From assembly GCA_938042245.1 (NCBI GenBank), contig CALIRO010000045.1, forward strand, positions 145,518 through 209,517: a stretch of DNA of 64,000 nt, in the 5' to 3' direction. Position numbers and translations under genes: made by a program. Below are positions 53,058 through 62,792 of this stretch, in pieces. The stretch's first letter is position 1. Every line of letters begins with the position of its first letter. Origin of the DNA: an uncultured Thermoguttaceae bacterium. Its GTDB lineage: Bacteria; Planctomycetota; Planctomycetia; Pirellulales; Thermoguttaceae. The notes beneath the pieces were generated by a model. That model made no database searches. It saw nothing but the letters and a program-made list of their open reading frames with translations, and was not told the DNA's origin.

Positions 53058-53909
53058 TTATTTGCCGCAGTAGTCGATAGCCCGGGCGAGTTCACTTTTC
53101 AGCTCCGGACGGCGTACAATTCGGTCGATAAATCCATGTTCGAGCAGGAATTCACTAGTCTGAAAGCCCTTGGGCAATTCGATGCGGATGGTGGCTTTGA
53201 TGGTGCGGGGCCCGGCGAAGCCGATAAGAGCTTTTGGCTCGGCGAATACCAGATCCCCCAAGGAAGCGAAACTGGCGGCCACACCTCCCATGGTGGGGTT
53301 GGTCAGCACGGAGATGAAAAGTCCGCCGGCTTCGTGAAACCGGGCAAGGGCTGCTGAGACTTTGGCCATCTGCATCAGCGAAAACACTCCCTCATGCATC
53401 CGTGCTCCGCCGCCGGAGCCGGAGATAATAATTAAAGGCAACTGCTCGGCTGTGGCACGCTCCACAAGTCGGGTGATCTTTTCCCCAACCACCGATCCCA
53501 TACTGCCCATAATAAAGGCGGAATCGGTTACCCCGAAGGCGACGCGGCGTGCCCGGATCATGCCCGTACCGGTAACTGCGGCGTCGCGTAAGCCGGTACG
53601 TGCTTGCTCTTCTCGAAGGCGATCGACATAGGAACGTTTGTCAACAAACTCCAGGGGATCGGCCGGCTCCAAGTCGGCATCCCACTCCTCGAAGGTGCCT
53701 TCGTCCAACACCTGGGCGATTCGCTCTCGGGCCGGCACATACCAATGGTAATCACATTCCGGACAAACTCCTAGCAGTTTCTGGGCCTCTTTGCGGAAGA
53801 TGGTGGCCTGGCAGCCAGGGCAACGTTGCCAAAGCCCCTCCGGCACCGCCCGCTTGGGCCGCTTCATCAAATTCCGCCAACTGTTCGGATCTGGGGTTGG
53901 ATTACTCAT
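53058..53909 (-). CDS. accD: Acetyl-CoA carboxylase carboxyltransferase subunit beta
   Basis: 283 residues from ATG 53909; upstream codons in the frame overlap the previous gene and are unlikely. With AccA it moves carboxyl from biotin to acetyl-CoA, the first step of fatty acid synthesis. The zinc ribbon reads '[20 protein letters not shown]' then 'CPECDYH'; the crotonase core has '[20 protein letters not shown]' and '[18 protein letters not shown]', with '[11 protein letters not shown]' after it. It is the last gene of a run with rpe and a phosphatase-like gene, 115 nt apart. Confidence 0.95.
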   Translation of the reverse strand: MSNPTPDPNSWRNLMKRPKRAVPEGLWQRCPGCQATIFRKEAQKLLGVCPECDYHWYVPARERIAQVLDEGTFEEWDADLEPADPLEFVDKRSYVDRLREEQARTGLRDAAVTGTGMIRARRVAFGVTDSAFIMGSMGSVVGEKITRLVERATAEQLPLIIISGSGGGARMHEGVFSLMQMAKVSAALARFHEAGGLFISVLTNPTMGGVAASFASLGDLVFAEPKALIGFAGPRTIKATIRIELPKGFQTSEFLLEHGFIDRIVRRPELKSELARAIDYCGK

Positions 53910-54024
53910 CTGGGCTGGCCACTCCGTTAAAAAAAAGGGACAAGCTTGTTTGGTTCGGTAAACCCGTAGGAGCCTATTGGTTCGGAGGAAAGCCCAGGCC
54001 TGGGATTTCTGGGCCAGGAAGGAT

Positions 54025-54681
54025 TTAGTCCTTGACCACTTGGACAGGATTTTGGACTGCTGAGTTTGGTGGAGGCGGGGTGCCAGAACCCTCCTGGTTC
54101 GTGCGCCCCGGCAGAGGGCCATGAGTATTCATCTGCAAGACTTCGAAATCGCCATGCATTCCGAGGGCTTTCCACAGGTCGCCCAGGGGCTGGCCGGTCA
54201 GTGCCCGGCGAACCAAACTGGCCAAAGGTTCCGGTAATACTAGGCCGATGGTCCCTTCTGGATGTTTCTTGAGCAGTCGCGCTATTGCGGCCTGGACCCG
54301 GGCCTCGGCCTCGCCCAACATCTCGCCTTCGGGAGGACAGACAATCTCAGGCTGCTCCTGCCACTGGCGATAGACTTTCGGCTGTTTATGCCGCACTTCT
54401 TCTATGAGCATGCCTTGCCAAAGTCCGTAATTGAGATTTTTCAACCGGGGGAGCTTCTTGACTTTCAAGCCTAAGAGGCTGGCCAATCGCTGGGCGGTCT
54501 CCCAGGCAGGCTCCGACTCCGGAGCATACAGAAGCTGAAGATGTTGGTTTCGGAGCAGATCGGCCAGTTGGGCGACTTCCGTTTGGCCTTGCTCAGAAAG
54601 CGGCAAATCCAGATTCCCTTGAATCCGTCCCTCCCAGGTATAGGAAGTAGCCCCAGGGTGAATCAAGACGATCCGTAACAT
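54025..54681 (-). CDS. Histidine phosphatase superfamily protein with altered catalytic site
   Basis: 218 residues. The overall pattern is that of PhoE/GpmB-like phosphatases: '[20 protein letters not shown]' aligns with xRHGxTxxNxxGRxQGxxDx, followed by '[17 protein letters not shown]', '[19 protein letters not shown]' and '[11 protein letters not shown]'. The essential RHG is HPG, so the phosphoryl-accepting His is Pro; the usual Arg before xxTA is Pro; and the late SHG box reads LPEP. All core catalytic residues are thus missing. It probably acts as a binding or regulatory protein. A Pro/Gly-rich tail of 30 residues follows. It begins 33 nt after rpe. Confidence 0.82.
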   Translation of the reverse strand: MLRIVLIHPGATSYTWEGRIQGNLDLPLSEQGQTEVAQLADLLRNQHLQLLYAPESEPAWETAQRLASLLGLKVKKLPRLKNLNYGLWQGMLIEEVRHKQPKVYRQWQEQPEIVCPPEGEMLGEAEARVQAAIARLLKKHPEGTIGLVLPEPLASLVRRALTGQPLGDLWKALGMHGDFEVLQMNTHGPLPGRTNQEGSGTPPPPNSAVQNPVQVVKD

Positions 54682-54714
54682 ACCTAGCTCGCTTGAAAAA
54701 CCACCGCGCCTAGA

Positions 54715-55497
54715 TTACTTCGCGCCTTCCGGCCAAACTCCCCGATTCGGACTCCTGGTAGATTCTGCCTCCAGAACGGCTGGCTGGCAAGCAGGCCGAT
54801 AAAAAGCCCTGCCTGCCGCCGCTTGTAAATTCTGAAACCGCCCTCGATAATCGCTACTCGTCAATAGACCCGTACCCACCACAAACACATCTGCCCCGGC
54901 CCCAGCAGGCAGCTGGATTGTCGTCAGATCAATTCCCCCATCCACCGACAGTAACAACTCGGCCGGCCCTTTCTGCCGAAGAAGCCGAATCTTTTCCAAC
55001 ACCTCCGGCTGGAAGCGCTGCCCGCCAAATCCCGGCATGACACTCATCACCAATACCAAATCACATTGGTTTAAAAACGGCTCCACGGCGGAAAGCGGGG
55101 TGGGTGGATTCAGACTCAGCCCGGCACAGGCCCCCAGACGGTGAATCTCCTCTAGCAATTCCTCTGGATTGGCGATTGCTTCTATATGGAAGGTGATTAG
55201 GTCGGCCCCTGCCTCCCGAAATCGCCGCACATACCCGCCCGGATCGGAAATCATCAGGTGGACATCCAGCAAAAGGCTGGTTACCCGGCGAACCGATTCG
55301 ACCACTGGTAATCCGAAGCTAATGTTCGGCACAAAATGGCCGTCCATAATATCCAAATGGAGCATCTTAGCTCCGGCCTCCTCCAGGTGTCGGATTTGCT
55401 CCCCTAAGCGGGCAAAATCCGCCGCCAATAGCGACGGCGCAATCACCGGGGCCGTCTGATATAGGGCCTTCCGAATGGCATCGGGATGCCTTCTCAA
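54715..55497 (-). CDS. rpe: Ribulose-phosphate 3-epimerase
   Basis: 260 residues from TTG 55497, chosen for the AAGGAG six bases upstream; no ATG lies in a suitable place. It interconverts ribulose 5-phosphate and xylulose 5-phosphate. Barrel motifs are complete: 'IAPSLLAADFARLGEQI', 'MLHLDIMDGHFVPNISFG', 'LDVHLMISDP', 'VMSVMPGFGGQRFQPEVL' and 'LLSVDGGIDLTTI', with the metal-binding His and Asp residues. The last 30 residues beyond the barrel are Pro/Arg-rich and unusual. It heads the run rpe, phosphatase-like gene, accD. Confidence 0.93.
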   Translation of the reverse strand: MRRHPDAIRKALYQTAPVIAPSLLAADFARLGEQIRHLEEAGAKMLHLDIMDGHFVPNISFGLPVVESVRRVTSLLLDVHLMISDPGGYVRRFREAGADLITFHIEAIANPEELLEEIHRLGACAGLSLNPPTPLSAVEPFLNQCDLVLVMSVMPGFGGQRFQPEVLEKIRLLRQKGPAELLLSVDGGIDLTTIQLPAGAGADVFVVGTGLLTSSDYRGRFQNLQAAAGRAFYRPACQPAVLEAESTRSPNRGVWPEGAK

Positions 55498-55769
55498 GCT
55501 GCTCTCCTTAATCGGAAGCAAGTTGGGGGCTTCCGCCCGGGTTTTAGTTGCTTCTGACCCAGAAGCACCCCTGCTAAATCCACCCTTGGGCCATCTCAAA
55601 ATAGCCCCCTCTTTCGGGGGGACTCAAAAGAAAGATGCATTTGATAGATTTTACCCACCCCCCAGCCCTCCGTCATTCACCTAGCTGGGGGGGCGGGCAA
55701 CCCAAACAGGCCGAGGAAACTAATACCTCTCGCAATGGAAAATGAAAAGAGAGCTTCTAGGACCGAAAA

Positions 55770-56570
55770 CTACCGTTTTTCTATATCCTCTGTTTTCGGC
55801 AAATCCTCCAAACTTTCCAGTCCAAAAAGGCCCAGGAACCGCTCGGTGGTGTAATAATGGGCCTTTCGGCTCCCGTCTTGGGCACGCTCGATCCGAAGCA
55901 ATTGCCGCTGCACCAAATGCGCCAGGATATGCCCACTCGGTTTGCCCCGCAATTGCTGAACCTGCTCGGCCGTAACCGGTTGCTGATAGGCCACAATGGC
56001 CAATACATCAATGGCAGCTTGGGAAAGTTTGGTTTCTCGCATCCGGGCATAAAACCGGTGGCGGAAATGCCAGTAGGGTTTTCGCAGCGTCATCCGATAC
56101 CCTCGGCCTTGGCATACAATGTGATAAGGGCAACCGGCCGCTTCATAGCGTCGGTTTAATTCTCGGACCAACTCCGGGATTTCTTCTGGCCGGACGTTTC
56201 GCATCACCCAGGCAGCCATCTCCGGTTCGATAGACCCAGTGTCCGGATGGCCGACAAAAAGGATGGCTTCCAAAATCGTCAGCGGACTGATTTCGACCGG
56301 ATCGGTCTGCTCGCTCTGAGGGGGAAGTTTCCCATAGGAGTCTGAAAGAGGCGGCTCTGCTTCCCCTAACCGCAAACCCCCCATTTTAGGAGGTATCATT
56401 TCGACCTCATGGGGGGTATCCTCCGAGCCGATGGACTCCCGGCTAGACTCTTCCTGTGCCGGCGCCAGGTTGGTAACTCCAGCTCGGCCCATCACCTCGC
56501 TGAAGGCCTCGCTTAACGCCCGCAGCGAAAGTTCTGCTTCCTCACCACCATTTTTCCACGTTCTCTCCAT
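55770..56570 (-). CDS. scpB: Segregation and condensation protein B
   Basis: 266 residues from ATG 56570; GTG and other upstream codons are possible. ScpB bridges ScpA and SMC in the condensin complex. The paired winged helices are recognisable: 'ISPLTILEAILFVGHPDTG' in the first, then 'KLSQAAIDVLAIVAYQQPVT' and 'VQQLRGKPSGHILAHLVQRQ', 'LLRIERAQDGSRKAHYYTTE'. About 90 N-terminal residues before the first wing are low-complexity and acidic, longer than in most family members. ScpA is not adjacent. The 272-base gap to rpe contains a CCCCC/GGGGG hairpin near 55603-55620. Confidence 0.9.
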   Translation of the reverse strand: MERTWKNGGEEAELSLRALSEAFSEVMGRAGVTNLAPAQEESSRESIGSEDTPHEVEMIPPKMGGLRLGEAEPPLSDSYGKLPPQSEQTDPVEISPLTILEAILFVGHPDTGSIEPEMAAWVMRNVRPEEIPELVRELNRRYEAAGCPYHIVCQGRGYRMTLRKPYWHFRHRFYARMRETKLSQAAIDVLAIVAYQQPVTAEQVQQLRGKPSGHILAHLVQRQLLRIERAQDGSRKAHYYTTERFLGLFGLESLEDLPKTEDIEKR

Positions 56571-57167
56571 GCGGCTTACTATAAAAAGATCCCTCCCAAC
56601 AGGCAACTCCAATCCCCCAAACCACCCACTAGGGGGATACCCTATTCTGGAATATTCCAACTACTCTCACCCGGCCACTTCTTTCCCACTCTTCTTCTCT
56701 CCAGGTTCCGATCCCCTATATGGCTCCCATTCATCCACCCGGAAGTTCTTCTGAAAAAGGTCCTAAATACATCTCCGAAGGCTCAGCCCAGAAAAGAGTT
56801 CCAGGGCTGCCCTAAAAAAGGAGGCTAAGGCTAAATCGCCAATTTCGGAATAAGATTGGCTTTTTCCCTTCGGCCCCCTCGGAGATAGGAGTCCCAGCTT
56901 CTGAAGAGTTCCCAAAAACTCCTCTCCGATTTTAGGGAAGCGGAAAGGCCCTTCGGCCATCACCCAAGGGGGCTGAAAACCCCTTGCCCGAAAATTTCCC
57001 ACCCTATAGAGAATCAGGGTCTTTTCAACTACAATAAAAAGTTTGTGGGAACCGGCCACCTTCTGGAGCCGGAAAAAAACATCCTTCCGAGAAAGAGGTT
57101 CTCTTTCCCAATCCCAATTAAATGCGCCCTTTCCGGTAGAGGCCCACCTTCGCTGGGATCCAGTCCT
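56571..57167. other. Divergent region between scpB and the S1-domain gene
   Basis: 597 bases holding both promoters. TACAAT near 57030 and TATAGA near 57006 are possible -10 boxes, with no convincing -35. No repeat found. Confidence 0.4.
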
Positions 57168-59399
57168 ATGAGTACTGAATATCCTCAACCCCAAGGCGAT
57201 CAAGCAAGGTCTTCTTCTTTGGATCAGAGTAGATTGCAACCGACTGCTTCGGAGGCTCCCTCTGGGGCGGAAAAAGATCCCCAAGCGGAGCAAACGGAGG
57301 CTGGAGCCGGTTCTCCCCTAGCCTCTGCTTCGGTGGAATCCAGCCGGTTGGCTCCCTCAGAGCCTGCGGAGGAAACCTCCGAGAGTGCCGAGGCTAAGAA
57401 GCGGCGGATTTTGATCGGCTCTCAGCGAGATCCCTCTCTATTTACTCAATACAAGCCGAAACCCACTCTCTCGATTCCGGAAAGGGGGCCGGTGCGTCAT
57501 CGCCCAACCCGTCGGCGGAAACCCAAACGTCCAAGGTATCCCACCCCACCGGTTACCCCGACTCCCGAGCCGGTGTCGGAACCGGCAGCTCCGGCGATCC
57601 CTGAAGCACCCCTCGGTATCGAACCTCTTATCCGGCCAGGAGCTGCTCTAGAGCAAGTCCAAGGGAGCACCAGCCCGGTGGGGGGGAGTAGTTTAGGGCG
57701 TCCGGAGCCATCGTCGGCATCTCTGGCCGAAAGCCTGCCGCCAGTCCCCCCTACTGAAGTCTCTTTGGCCAAACCGATTGAACCAGCCCTACCGGTGGAA
57801 CCGGCCCTGTCCGTGCCCCTTTCCGCCCAGGCGTCTGGAGCCCAAATATCATCCCTCCCGATGGTCTCCGCAGGATCCGCTCTAGGGGCAACGGTACCTC
57901 CGGAGAGCCAACCTGCCGAAGCGGCAACCTCGCCGATACGGGAACCCGCTACTCGGCTGGAAGGGGACACTCGAAAGGAGCCGGAACTTCCAGCCTCTTC
58001 TGGCCAAGCCGAAGCCCCTGAAATCGCACCGCCTCCCCAGTCAAGCCCATTGACTCCCACCGGATTGGACCCCAAACAAAAGTATCCTCTGCCCAACCTC
58101 CGAAGCCAGCTGGCGGAAGATCTAGCGGCCGAACTGCAAGAGGCCCTGGCAGCAGCGCCGGTGGAGCAATTATTGATCGAATCGGCCGCCTCGGCCCAGG
58201 CACCCCTGTTCGAGCCGGAATCTCGGCATCAAGCCCGGGTCGTCCGGATTCATCGGGATGAGGTGTTTGTGGAGCTAGGAAGCCGGGAGCAGGGCGTGGT
58301 ACCGCTGAAACAATTTATACAACCTCCCGAAATCGGCCAGCAAATTGAAGTGATCGTCCAGCGATTTGCGCCGGAGGAGGGGCTGTATGAACTGACGCTG
58401 CCGGCCTCGGCGGCCTTGGTGGCCGAGTGGAACCAACTGGCCGAGGGAATGCTGGTCGAAGCCCGTGTAACCGGCCACAACACCGGCGGCCTCGAATGCG
58501 AAGTCGGCCATATCCGAGGCTTTATCCCAATCAGTATGGTGGATCTGTATCGGGTGCACGATCTGGCCGAATATGTGGGGCAAAAGTTCCTCTGTAAAGT
58601 GATCGAATGTAACCCACAACGGGGCAACCTGGTGCTAAGCCGTCGGGCTGTCCTAGAACAACAACGGGAAGCAGCTCGCCAAGAATTACTCAGCAGCTTA
58701 GCCCCCGGCCAAATCCGACAAGGGGTGGTTCGCAAACTCATGCCGTTTGGCGCCTTTGTGGATTTAGGCCATGGGGTGGACGGGCTGATTCCGATCAGCC
58801 AAATCAGTTGGCGCCGAATCAACCATCCTAGCGAAGTTCTCCAAGAAGGCCAGCAGGTGCACGTGGTGGTCGAGAAGGTGGATTCGGCTTCTGGTCGGAT
58901 TAGCCTGAGCCTCCGCCAATTGGAAGAAGACCCTTGGCTGCGGGTTCCGGAAAAATACCCGCCCAACACGATGCTGCGGGGTATTGTGCGGCGGGTGATG
59001 GACTACGGGGCCTTTGTAGAACTGGAACCAGGTGTAGAGGGCCTGGTGCACATTTCGGAGCTTTCCCATAAAAGAGTTTGGCGGACCCGGGATGTCGTGC
59101 AGGAAGGGCAGGAGGTGGAGGTGGTGATTTTGTCGGTCGATGCAGCCCAGCGGCGGATTAGTCTTTCCATTCGGCAGGCTCTGCCGCCGGAAGCGCCCCC
59201 AGAAAAACCGGCCGAAGAACAACCACCGGTTGACCTGGCCTCTGTACAGGCTGAGCCAAGCCAATCGCTGGCCACCCAACTGCCGCCTGCCCAACCCGCC
59301 CCCCCGGCCAAAAAGCCTCAGGAAAACAAACCTCTCAAACTCAAAGGGGGCCTTGGCCCTTCGCCCCGCCGGGGAAAGCTCTTCGGCCTCAAATGGTAA
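57168..59399 (+). CDS. rpsA: S1-domain RNA-binding protein (ribosomal protein S1-like)
   Basis: 743 residues from ATG 57168. The first 340 residues are low-complexity, rich in Pro, Ala, Ser and Glu, with one basic patch ('RHRPTRRRKPKRPRYPTP'). Four S1 domains follow, starting near residues 346, 422, 510 and 596. The last two are the most typical ('VVRKLMPFGAFVDLGHGVDG', 'VRRVMDYGAFVELEPGVEGL'), the first two are more worn. A second low-complexity tail ends in Pro/Lys. S1 helps mRNA onto the ribosome; E. coli S1 has six domains and no such tails. A general RNA-binding role is safe, ribosomal identity less so. Confidence 0.82.
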   Translation: MSTEYPQPQGDQARSSSLDQSRLQPTASEAPSGAEKDPQAEQTEAGAGSPLASASVESSRLAPSEPAEETSESAEAKKRRILIGSQRDPSLFTQYKPKPTLSIPERGPVRHRPTRRRKPKRPRYPTPPVTPTPEPVSEPAAPAIPEAPLGIEPLIRPGAALEQVQGSTSPVGGSSLGRPEPSSASLAESLPPVPPTEVSLAKPIEPALPVEPALSVPLSAQASGAQISSLPMVSAGSALGATVPPESQPAEAATSPIREPATRLEGDTRKEPELPASSGQAEAPEIAPPPQSSPLTPTGLDPKQKYPLPNLRSQLAEDLAAELQEALAAAPVEQLLIESAASAQAPLFEPESRHQARVVRIHRDEVFVELGSREQGVVPLKQFIQPPEIGQQIEVIVQRFAPEEGLYELTLPASAALVAEWNQLAEGMLVEARVTGHNTGGLECEVGHIRGFIPISMVDLYRVHDLAEYVGQKFLCKVIECNPQRGNLVLSRRAVLEQQREAARQELLSSLAPGQIRQGVVRKLMPFGAFVDLGHGVDGLIPISQISWRRINHPSEVLQEGQQVHVVVEKVDSASGRISLSLRQLEEDPWLRVPEKYPPNTMLRGIVRRVMDYGAFVELEPGVEGLVHISELSHKRVWRTRDVVQEGQEVEVVILSVDAAQRRISLSIRQALPPEAPPEKPAEEQPPVDLASVQAEPSQSLATQLPPAQPAPPAKKPQENKPLKLKGGLGPSPRRGKLFGLKW

Positions 59400-59698
59400 A
59401 CCCCTTGGGGCCCTCAGCTCCCTACACCCGCTCGGATCCGGAACGAGACGAACCGGGCGCCTTTCCCGAATGCAGTGCTTCGGAACAGGCCCTGCGGAGA
59501 ACAGATAGGATTGGGGAGGCAGGTGGCGAAAGACTCGCCTGCTCACCATGCAAACCAGGCCGGCGCGATTTCAGGCCGTTCCTTTCCCCGGGTCAACTCC
59601 TCGGCTCAACTGGTACCGAAGCAGAAGTCAGAAATGCCGGTGCGGACTGGTTTAGCTGGACCAAGGAAGGGTGATCTCTTTGAAGAGTCCTGGACGGC

Positions 59699-60289
59699 TT
59701 ATTTCGCCCCAGGCAAAGGCCGTACTGTGGGAGATCCGGAAGTGGGTCCTAAGGTTGCCTGAGAGATTTTTTTCAGGCGGGCGTCTTGGAAGAACTCCGG
59801 ATGGTTGGGCCAGATGTGGCCGGTAAGGGGATCGTATTGCCAGGCGGCGTTGCCGATCGGCTTGGTGGGTTTCTGGCCCGGCTTTTCTACCTGGACGACC
59901 GTGTCGGTCATCGTGTACGGATTAATCGGCGGGGCATCCAAGTAAGGCCCGTATGGATAGGCCGATCCGGGAGGACCAGTCTCGCCATGTTGATTGGTTG
60001 GCTGGAATAGTTGCGGCAATTGGCTGTTGGACAAAATCGGATATCGCCCCAAATGCGTTAACTGATAAAGTTGGATCTGGGATTGATAGACATGCCAGTT
60101 ATGGATCAGCACACTGCGTTTGGCGTCCAGGGCGCTTTCTTGAAAATGAGTCAAAGCCACCCCAGCCACGATAGCCATCGTGGTAAGTACAATCAGCATT
60201 TCCAGTAGAGAAAAGCCGCTTCGGGAACCCCCCAGAAAATAAAAATCCTGAGAAGTCCTAGTTCTCCTGGAAAGGCTCCGCGGAGCCAT
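59699..60289 (-). CDS. Type II secretion/type IV pilus-like pseudopilin
   Basis: 196 residues from ATG 60289 (GAAAG upstream); the frame runs further upstream but without support. A canonical prepilin site 'GFSLLEMLIVLTTMAIVAGV' starts near residue 25 after a basic leader, with the required Gly, Phe and Glu+5, so PilD should process it. The body is GspG-like in length and carries 'AYPYGPYLDAPPINPYTMTD', shared with the protein at 38.5-39.0 kb, then 'WQYDPLTGHIWPNHPEFF'. It stands alone; no secretion ATPase is in the window. Confidence 0.85.
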   Translation of the reverse strand: MAPRSLSRRTRTSQDFYFLGGSRSGFSLLEMLIVLTTMAIVAGVALTHFQESALDAKRSVLIHNWHVYQSQIQLYQLTHLGRYPILSNSQLPQLFQPTNQHGETGPPGSAYPYGPYLDAPPINPYTMTDTVVQVEKPGQKPTKPIGNAAWQYDPLTGHIWPNHPEFFQDARLKKISQATLGPTSGSPTVRPLPGAK

Positions 60290-61001
60290 ATGAAAACTTT
60301 CTTCCTTCCGGAGAGAGTTTGGCGTTCGAATATTCGAACCAGGGTGAGTTCCGAATAAGGGTGAGTGCAAGGGGTAAAACATTCCTGAGCAGCCAGCTTC
60401 GCTTTTAGGAAAATCCTCCGGGTTTCCTATGAGGAACCCCTTCAAAAGAGGTAATCTCTCCGTCCGAGCCTCCTTGAAGGGCAGATCATTAAAAGTATGG
60501 GATATTTTTCCGTTTGAAGTTTCCCCCAGGTTCCTCTGGCATCCGGCTGCCAAAGATGCTCTTCAGGAACTAGGCTTTCTCCCCTCCCCAATCGGGGTTA
60601 GATTGGGCTCTTTGCAAAACTTGTCTCTTGAAAAAATGCCCTGGGCCAATCACACTGGAAAGAAGCGGAAGGAAAATGACCCAATGAAAATCATCCCGAA
60701 AGTGGAATAACTATCCCCCCGTAAAGCACTTATTTTTTCCTCCCAGCGATGCTTTTGCCAATTTTGAACTCCCTCCGGAGAAGTAATGTCTTAACCCATT
60801 GGAGATATTGGAGTTGGGAAATGATGAAATTCTATGGAGAAATAGAGTGGTCTGTGTAACTATCGGATACAAAAGGAGTTATAAAAAAGTCGATCGAAAG
60901 GGGATGCAAAGTTACTGGTCCTTCGGACATTGGAAAACTCACCAAGGGATGTTTCGCTTTCGGCATCTTCCATTCCTTTCCTTTTGATGGAGGCTCTCTT
61001 A
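60290..61001. other. 712-base divergent region, no gene recognised
   Basis: Frames are short and without family features. The region holds a 16-bp palindrome near the pseudopilin start (separate entry) and the GGAGG ribosome site of the adaptor gene. It is AT-richer near 60710-60900. Confidence 0.45.
60324..60339. promoter_or_regulatory. Perfect 16-bp palindrome upstream of the pseudopilin gene
   Basis: GTTCGAATATTCGAAC, 35 bases upstream of the ATG on the minus strand. Size and symmetry fit a dimeric repressor site. It is not the CGAAC-N4-GTTCG LexA box, whose halves point the other way. Confidence 0.45.
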
Positions 61002-62705
61002 ATGAAACGGATATGGTGGCTGTGGCAACTAGCGGCGCTGGTGGGGATTTTTTTTCTGGTAGTAGCTAACCCTGGCAGCTTATCCGGTGCGGAACCGCCA
61101 GAACAATCCGCCCAGCAGCAACAACCTGGGCAACCGGGTCCAGAAACCAAACCGGAGGAAAAACCCAAACCGGAACCTCCGCCTGGGGAAAAACCGCCCG
61201 CCGCCGAAGAGCCTGCCCCAAAAGAGTCCCCAAAACCTGAGCCTCCAGAAACCCCGGCGAAGCCGCCTGCTGAAAAACCAGTGGATAAACCAGCAGAAAA
61301 ACCGGCCGATAAATCCGCCGAAAAACTAGCGGAAAAACCGGCTACCATTACCATCAGCCCCAAACCGTTCAAAATTGAAGTTACTCTGGATGGGTATTTA
61401 GAACCCCGGGATGCCCAGGAAGTAGTTCTCAAGCCCCAAGTTTGGATGGATTGGGAAGTGGTCTCGGCCGTCAAACACGGGGCCCAGGTTCGCCAAGGCG
61501 ACGTGCTTATCCAATTTGACAGCAAAAAGCTCAACGAGGCCATTACCGACGCCAAGGCGGAGCTTCGGGCTGCCGAAATCGCCCTGCAGCTTGCCCAAGT
61601 GGATCTCCAGTGGGCCGAACAGGTCCATCCGATTGATTTGGCCTTGCTGGAACGAACTCAGAAACGCTTTACCGAGGACTATGATCGGTTTTTTAAGGTC
61701 AAGCAGCCCTTGGCCCGCAAAGCGGCCGAATTGATGCTCCGCCGGGGGCAATTTACCTTGGAAGCCGAGGAAGAAGAGCTTCGCCAATTGGAAAAAATGT
61801 ATAAAGCCGACGATCTGACCGAAGAAACCGAAGAGTTTATTCTGAAGCGGCAGCGGTTCTTTGTCGAACTGGCCAAGTTTTTCTACGAACAAATCCAGAA
61901 GGAACATGAGGAGCTGACCCAGTTGAGTTTCCCCCGCCGGGAGGAAGACCTGAAAACAGAGGAACAAATCCAGCGCCTTCGTGCCGAGCGGGCCAAAGCC
62001 AGCCTACCACTCCAGCTGCAAAAAGCCAAAGCGGAACTGGAAAAAGCTCAACTGGCCCGCTCCAAAGCCCAGGAAAAACTCGCCCAATTAGAAGCCGACC
62101 TGGCCCTGATGACCCTGAAAGCCCCCGTGGAAGGGATCGTGTATTTCGGCCGACTGCAAGAGGGCCGACTGACCGGGACCGACGGCCAGCCGCTCCGAAA
62201 AGGCGACAAAGTCCAGCCTGGCCGTCCCATCATGACCATCCTGAAGGCTCGGCCTCTCACGTTGGCGGTCGAAGTGCCGGAAGAGAAGTTCTATGCGGTC
62301 CGGCCCGGCTTGCAGGCCAAGGTGGAGCCGAAGGGCTTGCCCGATCTGAAATTCTCCGCCGTCGTGGCCGAGGTGGATCGGGTACCTGCCACGGACGGCA
62401 AGTTCCGCGCCCGCCTGACTCCTGCCCTAGACAAACAGGCTGACGCCCTCATGCCCGGCATGGCCTGCAAATTGAAACTGGTCCCCTATATGAAGCCGGA
62501 CGCCATCGTAGTGCCCAAGTCGGCCATTGAACAAGACCCCCTGGACGAAGAAAAGGCCTATGTCTATCTGGTCCTCGAAGGCAAGCAGCCGCAGCGCCAG
62601 CCGGTCGTTCGTGGTCGGCAAAAAGACAACGACTACGAGATCCTCAGCGGCCTAAAACCCGGCGATAAAATCTTGGCCGAACCCCCGAAAAAGAAACCCG
62701 ATTAA
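61002..62705 (+). CDS. HlyD-type efflux adaptor protein with a long charged linker
   Basis: 567 residues from ATG 61002 (GGAGG nine bases upstream). An N-terminal membrane or signal helix ('LWQLAALVGIFFLVVANPG') leads into an 85-residue linker of Pro, Glu and Lys (repeats such as 'EKPVDKPAEKPADKSAEK'). A lipoyl half ('AVKHGAQVRQGDVLIQFDSK'), a long helical hairpin (about 210-390), the second lipoyl half ('LMTLKAPVEGIVYFGRLQEG') and a beta-barrel follow. This is the order of membrane-fusion proteins that join an inner-membrane pump to an outer channel. No pump gene is seen before the window ends; the toroid gene follows 87 nt downstream. Confidence 0.88.
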   Translation: MKRIWWLWQLAALVGIFFLVVANPGSLSGAEPPEQSAQQQQPGQPGPETKPEEKPKPEPPPGEKPPAAEEPAPKESPKPEPPETPAKPPAEKPVDKPAEKPADKSAEKLAEKPATITISPKPFKIEVTLDGYLEPRDAQEVVLKPQVWMDWEVVSAVKHGAQVRQGDVLIQFDSKKLNEAITDAKAELRAAEIALQLAQVDLQWAEQVHPIDLALLERTQKRFTEDYDRFFKVKQPLARKAAELMLRRGQFTLEAEEEELRQLEKMYKADDLTEETEEFILKRQRFFVELAKFFYEQIQKEHEELTQLSFPRREEDLKTEEQIQRLRAERAKASLPLQLQKAKAELEKAQLARSKAQEKLAQLEADLALMTLKAPVEGIVYFGRLQEGRLTGTDGQPLRKGDKVQPGRPIMTILKARPLTLAVEVPEEKFYAVRPGLQAKVEPKGLPDLKFSAVVAEVDRVPATDGKFRARLTPALDKQADALMPGMACKLKLVPYMKPDAIVVPKSAIEQDPLDEEKAYVYLVLEGKQPQRQPVVRGRQKDNDYEILSGLKPGDKILAEPPKKKPD

Positions 62706-62721
62706 CCCCCCGCCTCCTGCT

Positions 62722-62767
62722 AGCCGCATTTAAAACCATCTATATAAAGCCGCATTAAAACCATCTA
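62722..62767 (+). repeat. Short direct repeat between two genes
   Basis: AGCCGCATTTAAAACCATCTA (62722-62742) and AGCCGCATTAAAACCATCTA (62748-62767), a 26-bp period with one base lost. It is directly in front of the ribosome site of the next gene. Confidence 0.8.
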
Positions 62768-62792
62768 ATAAATATACTGAAAGGAGTGGGTC

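Noticed and set aside
60324..60339. Palindrome considered as a LexA site or a tRNA T-arm
   Set aside because: Half-sites are in the opposite order to a LexA box, and no tRNA fold can be built around it.
60429..60710. 93-codon open frame in the gap before the adaptor gene
   Set aside because: No ribosome site, no domain, and it overlaps nothing conserved.
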